Positions 1 to 5,837 are shown, numbered from the stretch's first letter. The stretch: 7,112 bases of DNA from Bacteriovoracaceae bacterium (GCA_023151145.1 JAKLJM010000112.1:1-7112), one strand, 5' to 3'. Notes: generated by a model not told the origin, from the sequence alone. A program made the numbers and translations.

Positions 1-84
1 GCTAAGCCAAATTTAAAAGATGCTTATGGTTTTGTATCAGGCAAAGAAATGCTCTTTTTAGATTTATTTAAGGAAAGCAAATGA
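1..84 (+). CDS. 3' end of an unrecognised protein (partial, start outside window)
   Basis: An open frame enters from the left edge and gives 27 residues before a TGA at 82-84. The C-terminus reads AKPNLKDAYGFVSGKEMLFL, then DLFKESK. I do not recognise a family from this fragment. The final codons contain AAGGAAA (70-76), and the TGA overlaps a following ATG (ATGA, 81-84), an arrangement typical of translational coupling. It could be a host gene flanking the integrated element or the last gene of an upstream module; the window does not show which. The frame is open and in the same orientation as the integrase operon, but so short a stretch could be open by chance. Confidence 0.45.
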   Translation, partial: AKPNLKDAYGFVSGKEMLFLDLFKESK

Positions 85-173
85 ATAAAAGAATCATTCG
101 ATACTCTTTCGGTGTGCTTTCGATGCATTCGGGACAAGTTGTAATACCTAATACAACCCCGCCGGATTATTAA
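81..173 (+). CDS. possible 30-residue leader-like ORF
   Basis: ATG at 81 overlaps the stop of the preceding frame (ATGA) and has AAGGA at 70-74, six bases upstream, which is good Shine-Dalgarno spacing. The frame gives 30 residues beginning MNKRIIRYSFGVL and ending NTTPPDY, with TAA at 171-173. Its last codons lie on the 5' arm of the outer stem of the inverted repeat at 155-261, so ribosomes finishing this ORF would cover 155-163 and keep that stem open. That geometry resembles an attenuator leader, but this is inference. No family is recognised, and the ORF may be fortuitous. Confidence 0.25.
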   Translation: MNKRIIRYSFGVLSMHSGQVVIPNTTPPDY

Positions 174-261
174 AGAATTTTGCTTATCGAAACTAACTAC
201 CTCTCTTTCACGTAGTTCGAGCGGTAGTTAGTTTCTAGCAAAATAAATAGTTGGCGGGGTT
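155..261. repeat. long three-part inverted repeat (nested hairpin)
   Basis: Three collinear pairs of complementary arms share one centre. The outer arms are AACCCCGCC (155-163) with GGCGGGGTT (253-261), 9 bp. The middle arms are ATTTTGCT (177-184) with AGCAAAAT (237-244), 8 bp. The inner arms are GAAACTAACTACC (189-201) with GGTAGTTAGTTTC (223-235), 13 bp. All 30 pairs are perfect. The apical loop is 202-222, and internal loops separate the stems. No T-run follows, so it is not a standard intrinsic terminator. It lies between the upstream gene end and the first integrase-operon gene. It could act as folded RNA, as a folded single-stranded DNA recombination or nicking site, or as a MITE-like repeat. 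Confidence 0.8.
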
Positions 262-278
262 AATTAACAGAAAAAGAC

Positions 279-283
279 AGGAG
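279..283 (+). promoter_or_regulatory. ribosome binding site of the 289 gene
   Basis: AGGAG sits five bases before the ATG at 289 and fixes the start of the first gene of the integrase operon. Confidence 0.75.
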
Positions 284-288
284 AAAAA

Positions 289-690
289 ATGGATTCAAAC
301 AAAAAAGAAAAGATGGGTTTTATAGAGTCAGAAAAATTAAGATTGATGAATGGCTGGCAAAGAATTGAAATGCAGAAAAAAGAAATTTCAAAAAATGGAA
401 GTTTTAAAATGAAGATTGATGCATTCTTTAAGTATCCATTACTAAAAATTCATTACATCTTTTTAACCTTGGAACTCATCAGACTAGATGCACTTTATCG
501 ATTTGAGGAAGGACTTACTGCAAAGAGATACTTTGGTCAGCAATTCAAAATTCTAAAGTCAATTAAATCATCAACTCCACTTTTTGAAACCTTTAGCGAT
601 CTTTTAAAAAGAGGAGAACTTTTCGAGGGTGAAGACTACGAATTAAATGAATGTATCAGCTATTACATTAAGAAAAACCAAGGACTATAA
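289..690 (+). CDS. unknown 133-residue protein, first gene of integrase operon
   Basis: This is a 133-residue basic, lysine-rich protein with no signal peptide and no clear membrane segment. ATG 289 is supported by AGGAG at 279-283. The first 40 residues are strongly charged, consistent with a helix. A hydrophobic/aromatic middle follows at about residues 45-72, then an acidic tail around GELFEGEDYELNE (about 109-121). I do not recognise the family. Its TAA overlaps the ATG of the next gene by one base (TAATG at 688-692), so it is very probably co-translated with the excisionase-like protein and integrase. Its position suggests an accessory factor in recombination or control of the operon, but that is inferred from context alone. 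Confidence 0.8.
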   Translation: MDSNKKEKMGFIESEKLRLMNGWQRIEMQKKEISKNGSFKMKIDAFFKYPLLKIHYIFLTLELIRLDALYRFEEGLTAKRYFGQQFKILKSIKSSTPLFETFSDLLKRGELFEGEDYELNECISYYIKKNQGL

Positions 691-941
691 TGGCAAAAAA
701 CGTTAATTACTTTTCAGACATTTCATTATATAAAAGCGAAAATGACGGGGGGAAATCCCCTGATTCGCTCTTTAAAAATTTAATATGGGGAATTGATGAA
801 GTATGTAGTTTTACTACATATGCGAAAGGTACGATTTATAATCTCGTAAGTCGAGGTGAAATTCCGTATCGGACGCGAGGGAGAAAGAAAAGACTGGTTT
901 TCATTCCAAGTGAAATCATTGCATGGTTCAAAGGAGAATGA
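690..941 (+). CDS. excisionase-like helix-turn-helix DNA-binding protein
   Basis: This 83-residue protein has a C-terminal winged-helix/HTH of the MerR-like excisionase (HTH_17, AlpA/Xis) type at about residues 33-82. The pattern is IWGIDEVCSFTTYAKGTIYN (start of the HTH), then LVSRGEIPYRTRGRKK and a final IPSEIIAWFKG, matching the family plan of 'EvA..l.vs..tiY.lv..G.iP....g...r....ei..Wl'. The first 30 residues are polar and not conserved in such proteins. AAGGA at 679-683 precedes ATG 690. It overlaps the gene before by one base, and its own end contains the integrase Shine-Dalgarno. Proteins of this size directly before a tyrosine recombinase usually act as recombination directionality factors and/or repressors of the integrase operon. 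The fold call is firm; the role is inferred. Confidence 0.85.
   Translation: MAKNVNYFSDISLYKSENDGGKSPDSLFKNLIWGIDEVCSFTTYAKGTIYNLVSRGEIPYRTRGRKKRLVFIPSEIIAWFKGE
932..936 (+). promoter_or_regulatory. ribosome binding site that decides the integrase start
   Basis: AGGAG at 932-936 lies inside the end of the excisionase-like gene. It is ten bases before ATG 947 but only one base before ATG 938, and it lies downstream of ATG 923. This favours 947 as the integrase start. Confidence 0.6.
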
Positions 942-946
942 AAATT

Positions 947-2203
947 ATGGGAAGAAGTGATTACAAAAAACTCAAAGGAGTTCCTGGAATTTATGTCAAT
1001 AATAAATCCGGCCATTACCTTGCTGAAAAAAGAATTGGTGGAAAACTTCATTCGGCGACTTTTAAGTCGGCCTATGAAACCAAGCAATGGCGAAAACTTT
1101 TTGATGGAAAAAGCTACAAGCTAGCAACACCTGATAGTCAGTGTTCAACTCTAAAAGAAGTTTGGGAAGTTATGCAGAAAGTGCACTTCCCGACCTTAGC
1201 AACTTCAACCAAAGACATTTGGCGAAGACGCTATAAACTTTTAGAGACTATCGAACATTTGCCAATGGATCAAATCACGCCATCAAAAATTACTGATTGG
1301 GTTCAATACTGGGTTTCGATATTTAGTAATGACGAATACCAATCAGGGCGAGGCAAAGCCGGAAGATGCAACTTAAACAATGAGCTTAATATGTTTGTTT
1401 CAATTTTTAATTGGTACAAACAAAGCGAGCAATTTGAAAAAGAAGCATTACCACTTACGAATCCAGTTAAGACCAAACATAAAAAGTTAGGTTTCATAAA
1501 GCCGTTACCAGATAAGAGAAAGCAAATTAATGTCAAAGATGCTTTTCTCTTTTTTGATTTTTTAAAACCGCTTTATAGGGATCTAGCGATGATGCAATTT
1601 TACTGTGCTGGTCGAGTTGGTGAAGTGGCAGGAATGCAATGGAGTAATATTGATTTGAAAAACAGACGACTTTTAATCAAGCAGACTTGTGTGTGGGATG
1701 CTGGAAGTAAAATGTTTTTGGAGCTTAAAGGCTTTCCAAAAAATCGAGAGCCGCGTCCTGTTTATATCACTGATGAGATTATGGAAGTTTTAAATCGTAG
1801 ACTGGCCTTTAGATTGCCGAATAACGATTATGTTTTTCACGTTGATGGCAGTCCACTGAACTATGGCACTATTCAGGTTAATTACCGAGCAGGGCAAAGA
1901 AAAAGTGGCGTGCCTTACACGGGAACACATATTCTTCGTCATGGAATGGCCAAGCTTGCAAGACAAGTTGGTGGTGGTTTAGATGCCGTTTTAGCAATGA
2001 CTGGTCATAAAGATTTAAAGCTCGCTGATCACTATTCAAAATCAACAGAGGACGATCAAAAAGAGTTTTCACAAAAGATTATGGAGCATATTCGAAAGCA
2101 AAAACAGAATGAGACTCTTAACCAATTTGATGAATCTCAGTCGGAATCAAGTTTTGAAAACGTGATATGCCTTAGAAAGTTTAAGACTGGAACAAATAGC
2201 TAA
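947..2203 (+). CDS. int: tyrosine recombinase (phage-type integrase)
   Basis: This is a complete site-specific recombinase of the lambda-integrase superfamily, 418 residues if started at ATG 947. The frame is open from ATG 923, but the Shine-Dalgarno at 932-936 argues for 947. The N-terminus (GVPGIYVNNKSGHYLAEKR) looks like an arm-binding AP2-type domain. The core-binding domain spans roughly residues 65-180 and the catalytic domain about 195-380. All catalytic residues are visible: R223 in AGRVGE, K261 in ELKGFP, H328 and R331 in HILRH, H354 in TGHKDL, and nucleophile Y363 in DHYSK. The enzyme cuts and rejoins att sites through a 3'-phosphotyrosine. It is the last gene of a coupled operon with the excisionase-like gene and ends just before a hairpin terminator. 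No integron-integrase feature was recognised. It appears fully functional. Confidence 0.95.
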   Translation: MGRSDYKKLKGVPGIYVNNKSGHYLAEKRIGGKLHSATFKSAYETKQWRKLFDGKSYKLATPDSQCSTLKEVWEVMQKVHFPTLATSTKDIWRRRYKLLETIEHLPMDQITPSKITDWVQYWVSIFSNDEYQSGRGKAGRCNLNNELNMFVSIFNWYKQSEQFEKEALPLTNPVKTKHKKLGFIKPLPDKRKQINVKDAFLFFDFLKPLYRDLAMMQFYCAGRVGEVAGMQWSNIDLKNRRLLIKQTCVWDAGSKMFLELKGFPKNREPRPVYITDEIMEVLNRRLAFRLPNNDYVFHVDGSPLNYGTIQVNYRAGQRKSGVPYTGTHILRHGMAKLARQVGGGLDAVLAMTGHKDLKLADHYSKSTEDDQKEFSQKIMEHIRKQKQNETLNQFDESQSESSFENVICLRKFKTGTNS

Positions 2204-2248
2204 AATTTGATAATTTAGTCGGAATTTGAAGTCGGAATAGGTCGGAAT
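2140..2248 (+). repeat. four direct copies of GTCGGAAT around the integrase 3' end
   Basis: GTCGGAAT occurs at 2140-2147 (inside the last codons of the integrase), 2218-2225, 2231-2238 and 2241-2248. The last two are ten bases apart start to start, close to one helical turn. Short same-strand repeats beside an integrase gene are what arm-type integrase or excisionase binding sites look like, but binding is inferred. The final copy also forms part of the terminator stem. Confidence 0.6.
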
Positions 2249-2269
2249 GAAAATTTCCGACCTATTTTT
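2236..2269 (+). terminator. rho-independent terminator after the integrase operon
   Basis: AATAGGTCGGAA (2236-2247) pairs perfectly over 12 bp with TTCCGACCTATT (2255-2266) around a seven-base loop. The run TTTTT at 2265-2269 overlaps the stem base. It is 33 bases after the integrase stop, in the right orientation. No T-run is present on the other side, so it should work mainly on + strand transcripts. A weaker competing hairpin is possible: AATGAAAA at 2246-2253 with TTTTCATT at 2266-2273. Confidence 0.8.
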
Positions 2270-2378
2270 CATTAACAATTTTAATAAGATAAAAACGTAT
2301 GCCCGAACTACCCGAGAAAATGAAACATCAGAAACATTTTATTAATTTTAACAACTTGGATTGATTAATTTTCGATAG
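2270..2378. other. convergent intergenic gap with no identified gene
   Basis: This AT-rich spacer lies between the integrase terminator and the 3' end of the restriction operon. I see no gene and no convincing terminator for the - strand operon. It contains a short direct repeat, GAAACAT (2322-2328 and 2331-2337), and a weak AAAATG/CATTTT pair at 2317-2340. If the integrase attachment site is downstream of its gene, part of it could lie here, but nothing identifies a core. Confidence 0.4.
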
Positions 2379-2963
2379 TCACGTTTTGTTTTTAATTTTA
2401 TTTAATTTTATTTCATTCGTTTTAATTTGTTCTATAAACTTTAGAAGCATGATTGTCGGTTCGTTTACATAGCTTAATTCTTGTAACTTTAAAAAATGAC
2501 TATATATTCTCTTTGGTCCATAAAATTCAAAGCCATTTTTCTTACAAAATACTTCAAAACTTTTCTCATCAGCTCCTGAAATTTTACCTGCAACCAGAAC
2601 TGCTTTCATCTTTGTGCTTTTATGAATCATTCCTTTCTTAATTAAGTCTTTTTTTAAGGCATTAAAAATTTCATTTCTGTAATTCTTATTTGTAAAAACC
2701 TTATATCGTCCCTCAATTTTATTTTGATTTTCTTTCAAATCTTTAAACATAACACCAAAGCTATTTAAGTAAGATTTTACTTCAATTACAAGACATTCAT
2801 TTTTTTCTGAATTAAATGCAATCAGATCTAGTTCAATAGAAGGTATCGTACTTTTCCCAATCTTATTCTTTTGGTTTTTACTTAGACTTACCATATGCCT
2901 TGAACGACACCAATATCCTTCATTTTCAAATATAGGTTTAACTATTTCTTCAAAGGCATTCAA
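2379..2963 (-). CDS. PD-(D/E)XK nuclease, probable restriction endonuclease
   Basis: This 194-residue protein carries a PD-(D/E)XK-type catalytic core: a first helix (about residues 3-16, with E14), D46 in SIELDLIAF, then E61 and K63 in LVIEVKSYL on the next strand. Such proteins cleave phosphodiester bonds with Mg2+. The gene follows the cytosine methylase directly on the same strand, so it is the obvious candidate for a cognate restriction enzyme; specificity cannot be read. The start is unusual. The frame opens with TTG at 2963-2961, only one codon (TCT) after the methylase TAA and in the same frame, without a clear Shine-Dalgarno. The first ATG in frame is codon 24, which would remove the first nuclease helix, so TTG is preferred. 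A weak start would keep nuclease below methylase. The C-terminal tail is lysine-rich and very AT-rich. It could instead be a repair-type nuclease. Confidence 0.8.
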   Translation of the reverse strand: MNAFEEIVKPIFENEGYWCRSRHMVSLSKNQKNKIGKSTIPSIELDLIAFNSEKNECLVIEVKSYLNSFGVMFKDLKENQNKIEGRYKVFTNKNYRNEIFNALKKDLIKKGMIHKSTKMKAVLVAGKISGADEKSFEVFCKKNGFEFYGPKRIYSHFLKLQELSYVNEPTIMLLKFIEQIKTNEIKLNKIKNKT

Positions 2964-2966
2964 AGA

Positions 2967-3977
2967 TTAAACCATTTTATCAGCAGTAATCTTTTTATTT
3001 GCTTCAATTAATTTACAAACTTCTTTAATTACATGCCACATAAGAACAGGTGGAATTGCATTTCCAATTTGTTTATACGCTTGGGTTTCACTCACTGAAA
3101 ACTTAAAGCTATCTGGAAATGATTGTATTCTAGCAGCTTCGCGTGGGGTGAAACGTCTATAAAGTTCATCTTTGGGAGAAACTAATAAAATAGGATCTCT
3201 AGAATAAATACTCACCTTCGCAAGATGACTAGTTACAGTGAGACAAGGCTTATCTAGATCTTGAGCTAACGCTCTTTTCATATTTGGCTTTGCGTTTTTT
3301 ACGCCCTCTACGGCTTTTTTTGAAAAGTAATATTTTGGATTATCAATCTTTAATTTTTCAATAACACTTCTCAATGTTACTAATTCTGATTTATTTTTAG
3401 AATTTATCCCATGCGTTTCTAATGGAAATTTGAATTCACCTTTTAAATCATTTCTTACTCCCACCATTATTAATCGTTCTCTTTTTTGTGGAATACCATA
3501 ATCAGTTGCTTTTAAAATTTTAAAATAAACTCGATAGCCTACACTCTCAAACTTCTTTTTGGCCATTTTAAAATATTTACCTTCATTTAGCGTGTAAAAA
3601 CCTTTTACATTTTCCGCAATAAATATTTTAGGTTTTACCTGATTCACAACTCTGGCCATTTCCCAAAACAGTTGTCCTTGTTTTGAATCCGGATTTTTAG
3701 TTGGGTTTAAAGTTGAAAAAGATTGGCAGGGAAATCCCCCTAATACGATATCAGATTCATTAAGTTCAAAATCAAGCATTCGAATATCTTCGACTTCAGC
3801 TTTGTGTTCAAAATTTTCATTATATGTTTCAATACAATATTTATCTATATCAGAAGCATGTACAATTTTTATTCCTGTCTTTGGATATTTTTTTCCTAAA
3901 TATTCAAATCCTCCAATTACACCTAAATCTGCTCCACCGCATCCGCAAAAAAGAGAGATTGCTTTAAGCTTTTGCAT
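2967..3977 (-). CDS. DNA (cytosine-5-)-methyltransferase
   Basis: This is a complete 336-residue C5-cytosine methyltransferase, which transfers methyl from S-adenosylmethionine to cytosine in a target site. The conserved motifs are in order. Motif I is AISLFCGCGGADLG (residues 6-19, SAM binding). Motif IV is GGFPCQSFS with catalytic C84. Motif VI is ENV (122-124). Motif VIII is QKRER (164-168). Motif IX begins RRFTPREAARIQSFPD (274-289). Motif X is QIGNAIPPVL (303-312). The variable target-recognition stretch lies around 180-270 and includes LTVTSHLAK; I cannot assign a sequence specificity. ATG 3977 has a perfect AGGAGG at 3982-3987 (- strand). It sits 35 bases after the DUF3883 gene and one codon before the nuclease gene, as the protective half of a restriction-modification operon. 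Confidence 0.95.
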   Translation of the reverse strand: MQKLKAISLFCGCGGADLGVIGGFEYLGKKYPKTGIKIVHASDIDKYCIETYNENFEHKAEVEDIRMLDFELNESDIVLGGFPCQSFSTLNPTKNPDSKQGQLFWEMARVVNQVKPKIFIAENVKGFYTLNEGKYFKMAKKKFESVGYRVYFKILKATDYGIPQKRERLIMVGVRNDLKGEFKFPLETHGINSKNKSELVTLRSVIEKLKIDNPKYYFSKKAVEGVKNAKPNMKRALAQDLDKPCLTVTSHLAKVSIYSRDPILLVSPKDELYRRFTPREAARIQSFPDSFKFSVSETQAYKQIGNAIPPVLMWHVIKEVCKLIEANKKITADKMV

Positions 3978-3981
3978 TCAT

Positions 3982-3987
3982 CCTCCT
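3982..3987 (-). promoter_or_regulatory. strong ribosome binding site of the methylase
   Basis: AGGAGG (read on the - strand) lies four bases before the methylase ATG. It is the only strong Shine-Dalgarno in this three-gene operon, which should favour methylase synthesis over both nuclease-like proteins. Confidence 0.7.
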
Positions 3988-4012
3988 GATGAAACTATTC
4001 AATAACTTTATT

Positions 4013-5392
4013 CTAATCTATTTTTATAAAATTATCTGAAATTCCTTTAAACTCAATCCTGTAGGTAATTGGCTCGGCAAATATTTCCCCTTTACTCCAA
4101 GCAGAAACAGGGTCATTTATAACGAACAAAAACACTCCATCTTTTGTGAAGTAAATTCTATAAATAAAAAAGTTATCTCTATGTTGTTCCGCAGCCAACC
4201 ATTCATTTCTTGTTAGATTTATAGTTTCAATAATATCTTCATTGGGCTTTGTTACACGCCTAGTACTTTTAACTTCGATAAATATTGATTGTCCTTTTTT
4301 ATCACCATTAGTCCTTACAGATTGAATATCAAAACCAAGACCTCTTTGCTTACCAAGACTTAAAACTCGCAATATATGAGTTGAACTATATTCAGCAACT
4401 TTTTTCTTTTCATATTCAAAAACAAATTTTTCTCCAAGGTCACCAAGCTCTGTTGTATCCATTGCTACAGATTCAAAACCTAGCTGCTGTCTTCCTACGA
4501 TAGCATCTGTACTCGTTTCAAATACTTTTTTATCCTGAAATGCAAGTCGTGCAAAAAACTTACTATAATCTTTTCTTAGAATGCTAATCTCATTATCTTT
4601 ATATCCATACGGATCAAACAAAAGATATGAATAGTCTTCCTGTAAAAATTCTTTTATAGCGAACTTTTCGGCATCATTTAATTTAATTAATTGTCCACCA
4701 ATAGTAATTAAATTCGATAGCTCCATATAATTTAATAATTCTCGAATATGCTGCTTTGAGTACGATGATGCTTTTCCTTCAAAATGAACAACATTAACAA
4801 TTCTTTTTTGCCTAAACACCATTATTTCTTTGAGTACTATTTTTGGTGTAACCCATCCTTGAAGTACATCAAGAGATGAAAGAACATAATAACCAACTTC
4901 ATCTATTGTTAAATCAAGTGAAAATCTTTTTGCTTCATCAAGTAACTGTATTATAAATACACAAGGCCTAATTCTTAGTTCTTGCATCCTTTTCTCTAAG
5001 ATTGTATCTACGCTTTCCATTCCATTTGGAAATTGAAACTTAAAACAGAATTCTTTAAAAAATGCTGGCTGATCATTTGTTTCTAATAATCGTTTAGTCT
5101 GATCAGCAATATATACAAAGCCGTCTTCTGTATAATACATCCCAAATAATTTTCCAGCGATTTCAGTTCGATGATTGTCTAAAGTTTTAACTTCCGCCGA
5201 ATTTAGAAAGCGTGACAATTTATTATTAAATGCCTCTGCAAAAGTAGAATCCTGACATGGGCAAATCTCTTGAATAATTGACGCATACAGCATCAATAAG
5301 TCGTCCATTTGATTTTTGGATTTACCACGAACCATTGCACATCGCACAAGGTTTGCAGAATTATAAACTCTCTTTATTTCATTCTTTGTCAT
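4013..5392 (-). CDS. DUF3883-type PD-(D/E)XK protein, first gene of restriction operon
   Basis: This 459-residue protein has a C-terminal DUF3883-like domain (about residues 310-425) belonging to the PD-(D/E)XK nuclease fold. The candidate active site is complete: E321 in LGDLGEKF, D355 in GLGFDIQSV, and E373 and K375 in SIFIEVKST, followed by LTRNEW at 393-398, a family hallmark. The N-terminal 300 residues include FKFQFPNGM (117-125) and an R-P-based helix (about 141-175), resembling target-binding parts of some type II restriction enzymes such as the AlwI group. That resemblance is from memory and uncertain. It is co-directional with the methylase (35-base gap), so it may be the true restriction enzyme, a second nuclease, or a modified-DNA-dependent nuclease. 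ATG 5392 has no Shine-Dalgarno; a promoter-like pair right before it suggests a leaderless message. Confidence 0.85.
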   Translation of the reverse strand: MTKNEIKRVYNSANLVRCAMVRGKSKNQMDDLLMLYASIIQEICPCQDSTFAEAFNNKLSRFLNSAEVKTLDNHRTEIAGKLFGMYYTEDGFVYIADQTKRLLETNDQPAFFKEFCFKFQFPNGMESVDTILEKRMQELRIRPCVFIIQLLDEAKRFSLDLTIDEVGYYVLSSLDVLQGWVTPKIVLKEIMVFRQKRIVNVVHFEGKASSYSKQHIRELLNYMELSNLITIGGQLIKLNDAEKFAIKEFLQEDYSYLLFDPYGYKDNEISILRKDYSKFFARLAFQDKKVFETSTDAIVGRQQLGFESVAMDTTELGDLGEKFVFEYEKKKVAEYSSTHILRVLSLGKQRGLGFDIQSVRTNGDKKGQSIFIEVKSTRRVTKPNEDIIETINLTRNEWLAAEQHRDNFFIYRIYFTKDGVFLFVINDPVSAWSKGEIFAEPITYRIEFKGISDNFIKID

Positions 5393-5398
5393 TTTAAT

Positions 5399-5426
5399 AT
5401 TTTATGCCAAAAATGAAATTCATCAA
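5399..5426 (-). promoter_or_regulatory. candidate promoter of the restriction operon
   Basis: On the - strand, TTGATG (5426-5421) and TAAAAT (5404-5399) are separated by 16 bases and resemble sigma70 -35 and -10 boxes. Transcription would start about six or seven bases later, almost exactly at the ATG at 5392, which would explain the absent ribosome binding site. This is a consensus match by eye in very AT-rich DNA, so chance is possible. Confidence 0.35.
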
Positions 5427-5446
5427 TAAGATTTATAAGTATACTT

Positions 5447-5476
5447 TTGACTTTTGACCCAATTCAAAAATATTAT
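5447..5476 (+). promoter_or_regulatory. candidate promoter of the 5482 gene
   Basis: TTGACT (5447-5452) and TATTAT (5471-5476) are spaced by 18 bases. The expected start point is within a base or two of ATG 5482, again predicting a leaderless or nearly leaderless message. A separate palindromic AGTATACT at 5438-5445 lies between the two divergent promoters and could be an operator or another -10 box. Confidence 0.35.
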
Positions 5477-5481
5477 GCCTT

Positions 5482-5793
5482 ATGAGAAATTTTGAATTAA
5501 GTTACCCAAATAAAATCATCAAACATCTTGAGTCTTTATCAACTGAAACTCTATTTATAAAAGAATTGAATGCTCTTAAGAATTTAGAAAAAATAGTAAG
5601 CATTGAAGTGCTAGCAGAGGCTGTTGATAACATTTCAAGGAATGGACTTCCTCCAAATGGTAAGTTAAGTCTATATCCATTAACAGATCTTGAGCGACAT
5701 CCAGAGGTTTTGGCTTTATTTCAAGGTAATCAAGAATCAAACTTTAAAAAATCAATCTCTGTTGAAGAAATTCCTGAATCCCCATTGCTTTAA
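5482..5793 (+). CDS. unknown 103-residue protein divergent from the restriction operon
   Basis: This is a small, soluble-looking protein. Residues about 8-55 are probably helical, with a leucine-rich stretch around LIKHLESLS-like and NALKNLEKI segments. A proline-rich middle follows (NGLPPNGKLSLYPLTDLERH, about 55-74), then an acidic tail ending EEIPESPLL. I do not recognise the family, and no helix-turn-helix is obvious, so it does not look like a classical restriction controller (C) protein. The frame has no other in-frame start between the upstream TGA (5455-5457) and ATG 5482, and no Shine-Dalgarno. It shares an 89-base divergent promoter region with the nuclease/methylase operon and is separated by 166 bases from the Thoeris genes. 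A regulator, a nuclease inhibitor or an unrelated cargo gene are all possible. Confidence 0.6.
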   Translation: MRNFELSYPNKIIKHLESLSTETLFIKELNALKNLEKIVSIEVLAEAVDNISRNGLPPNGKLSLYPLTDLERHPEVLALFQGNQESNFKKSISVEEIPESPLL

Positions 5794-5837
5794 ATTTAAC
5801 CTGACATTATTTAATCAATTACAAAAATCATTTTAGA

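Noticed and set aside
155..261. Integron attC site
   Set aside because: The arms do not contain the RYYYAAC and GTTRRRY core boxes in the right places, and the recombinase nearby shows no recognised integron-integrase feature.
155..261. Rho-independent terminator of the upstream gene
   Set aside because: Strong stems are present but no T-run follows the 3' arm, and the internal loops are large.
85..285. Retron-type ncRNA
   Set aside because: The inverted repeat is long, but the following gene is only 133 residues and has no reverse transcriptase motif.
836..1087. 83-codon frame on the - strand
   Set aside because: It lies opposite the well-supported excisionase-like and integrase genes and encodes nothing recognisable.
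1303..1536. 77-codon frame on the - strand
   Set aside because: It is antisense to the integrase core-binding domain, with no family features.
1878..2072. 64-codon frame on the - strand
   Set aside because: It is antisense to the integrase catalytic motifs HILRH to HYSK, so it is a shadow.
2453..2641. 62-codon frame on the + strand
   Set aside because: It is antisense to the 194-residue nuclease, with no motif or ribosome binding site support.
2379..2963. Vsr very-short-patch repair endonuclease accompanying the methylase
   Set aside because: The D46...E61-x-K63 pattern is a standard PD-(D/E)XK core, and the zinc-binding and other Vsr signatures are not seen.
3802..4005. 67-codon frame on the + strand
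   Set aside because: It is antisense to the methylase SAM-binding motif I region.
5482..5793. Restriction controller (C) protein
   Set aside because: The position fits, but no helix-turn-helix or C-box pair is visible.
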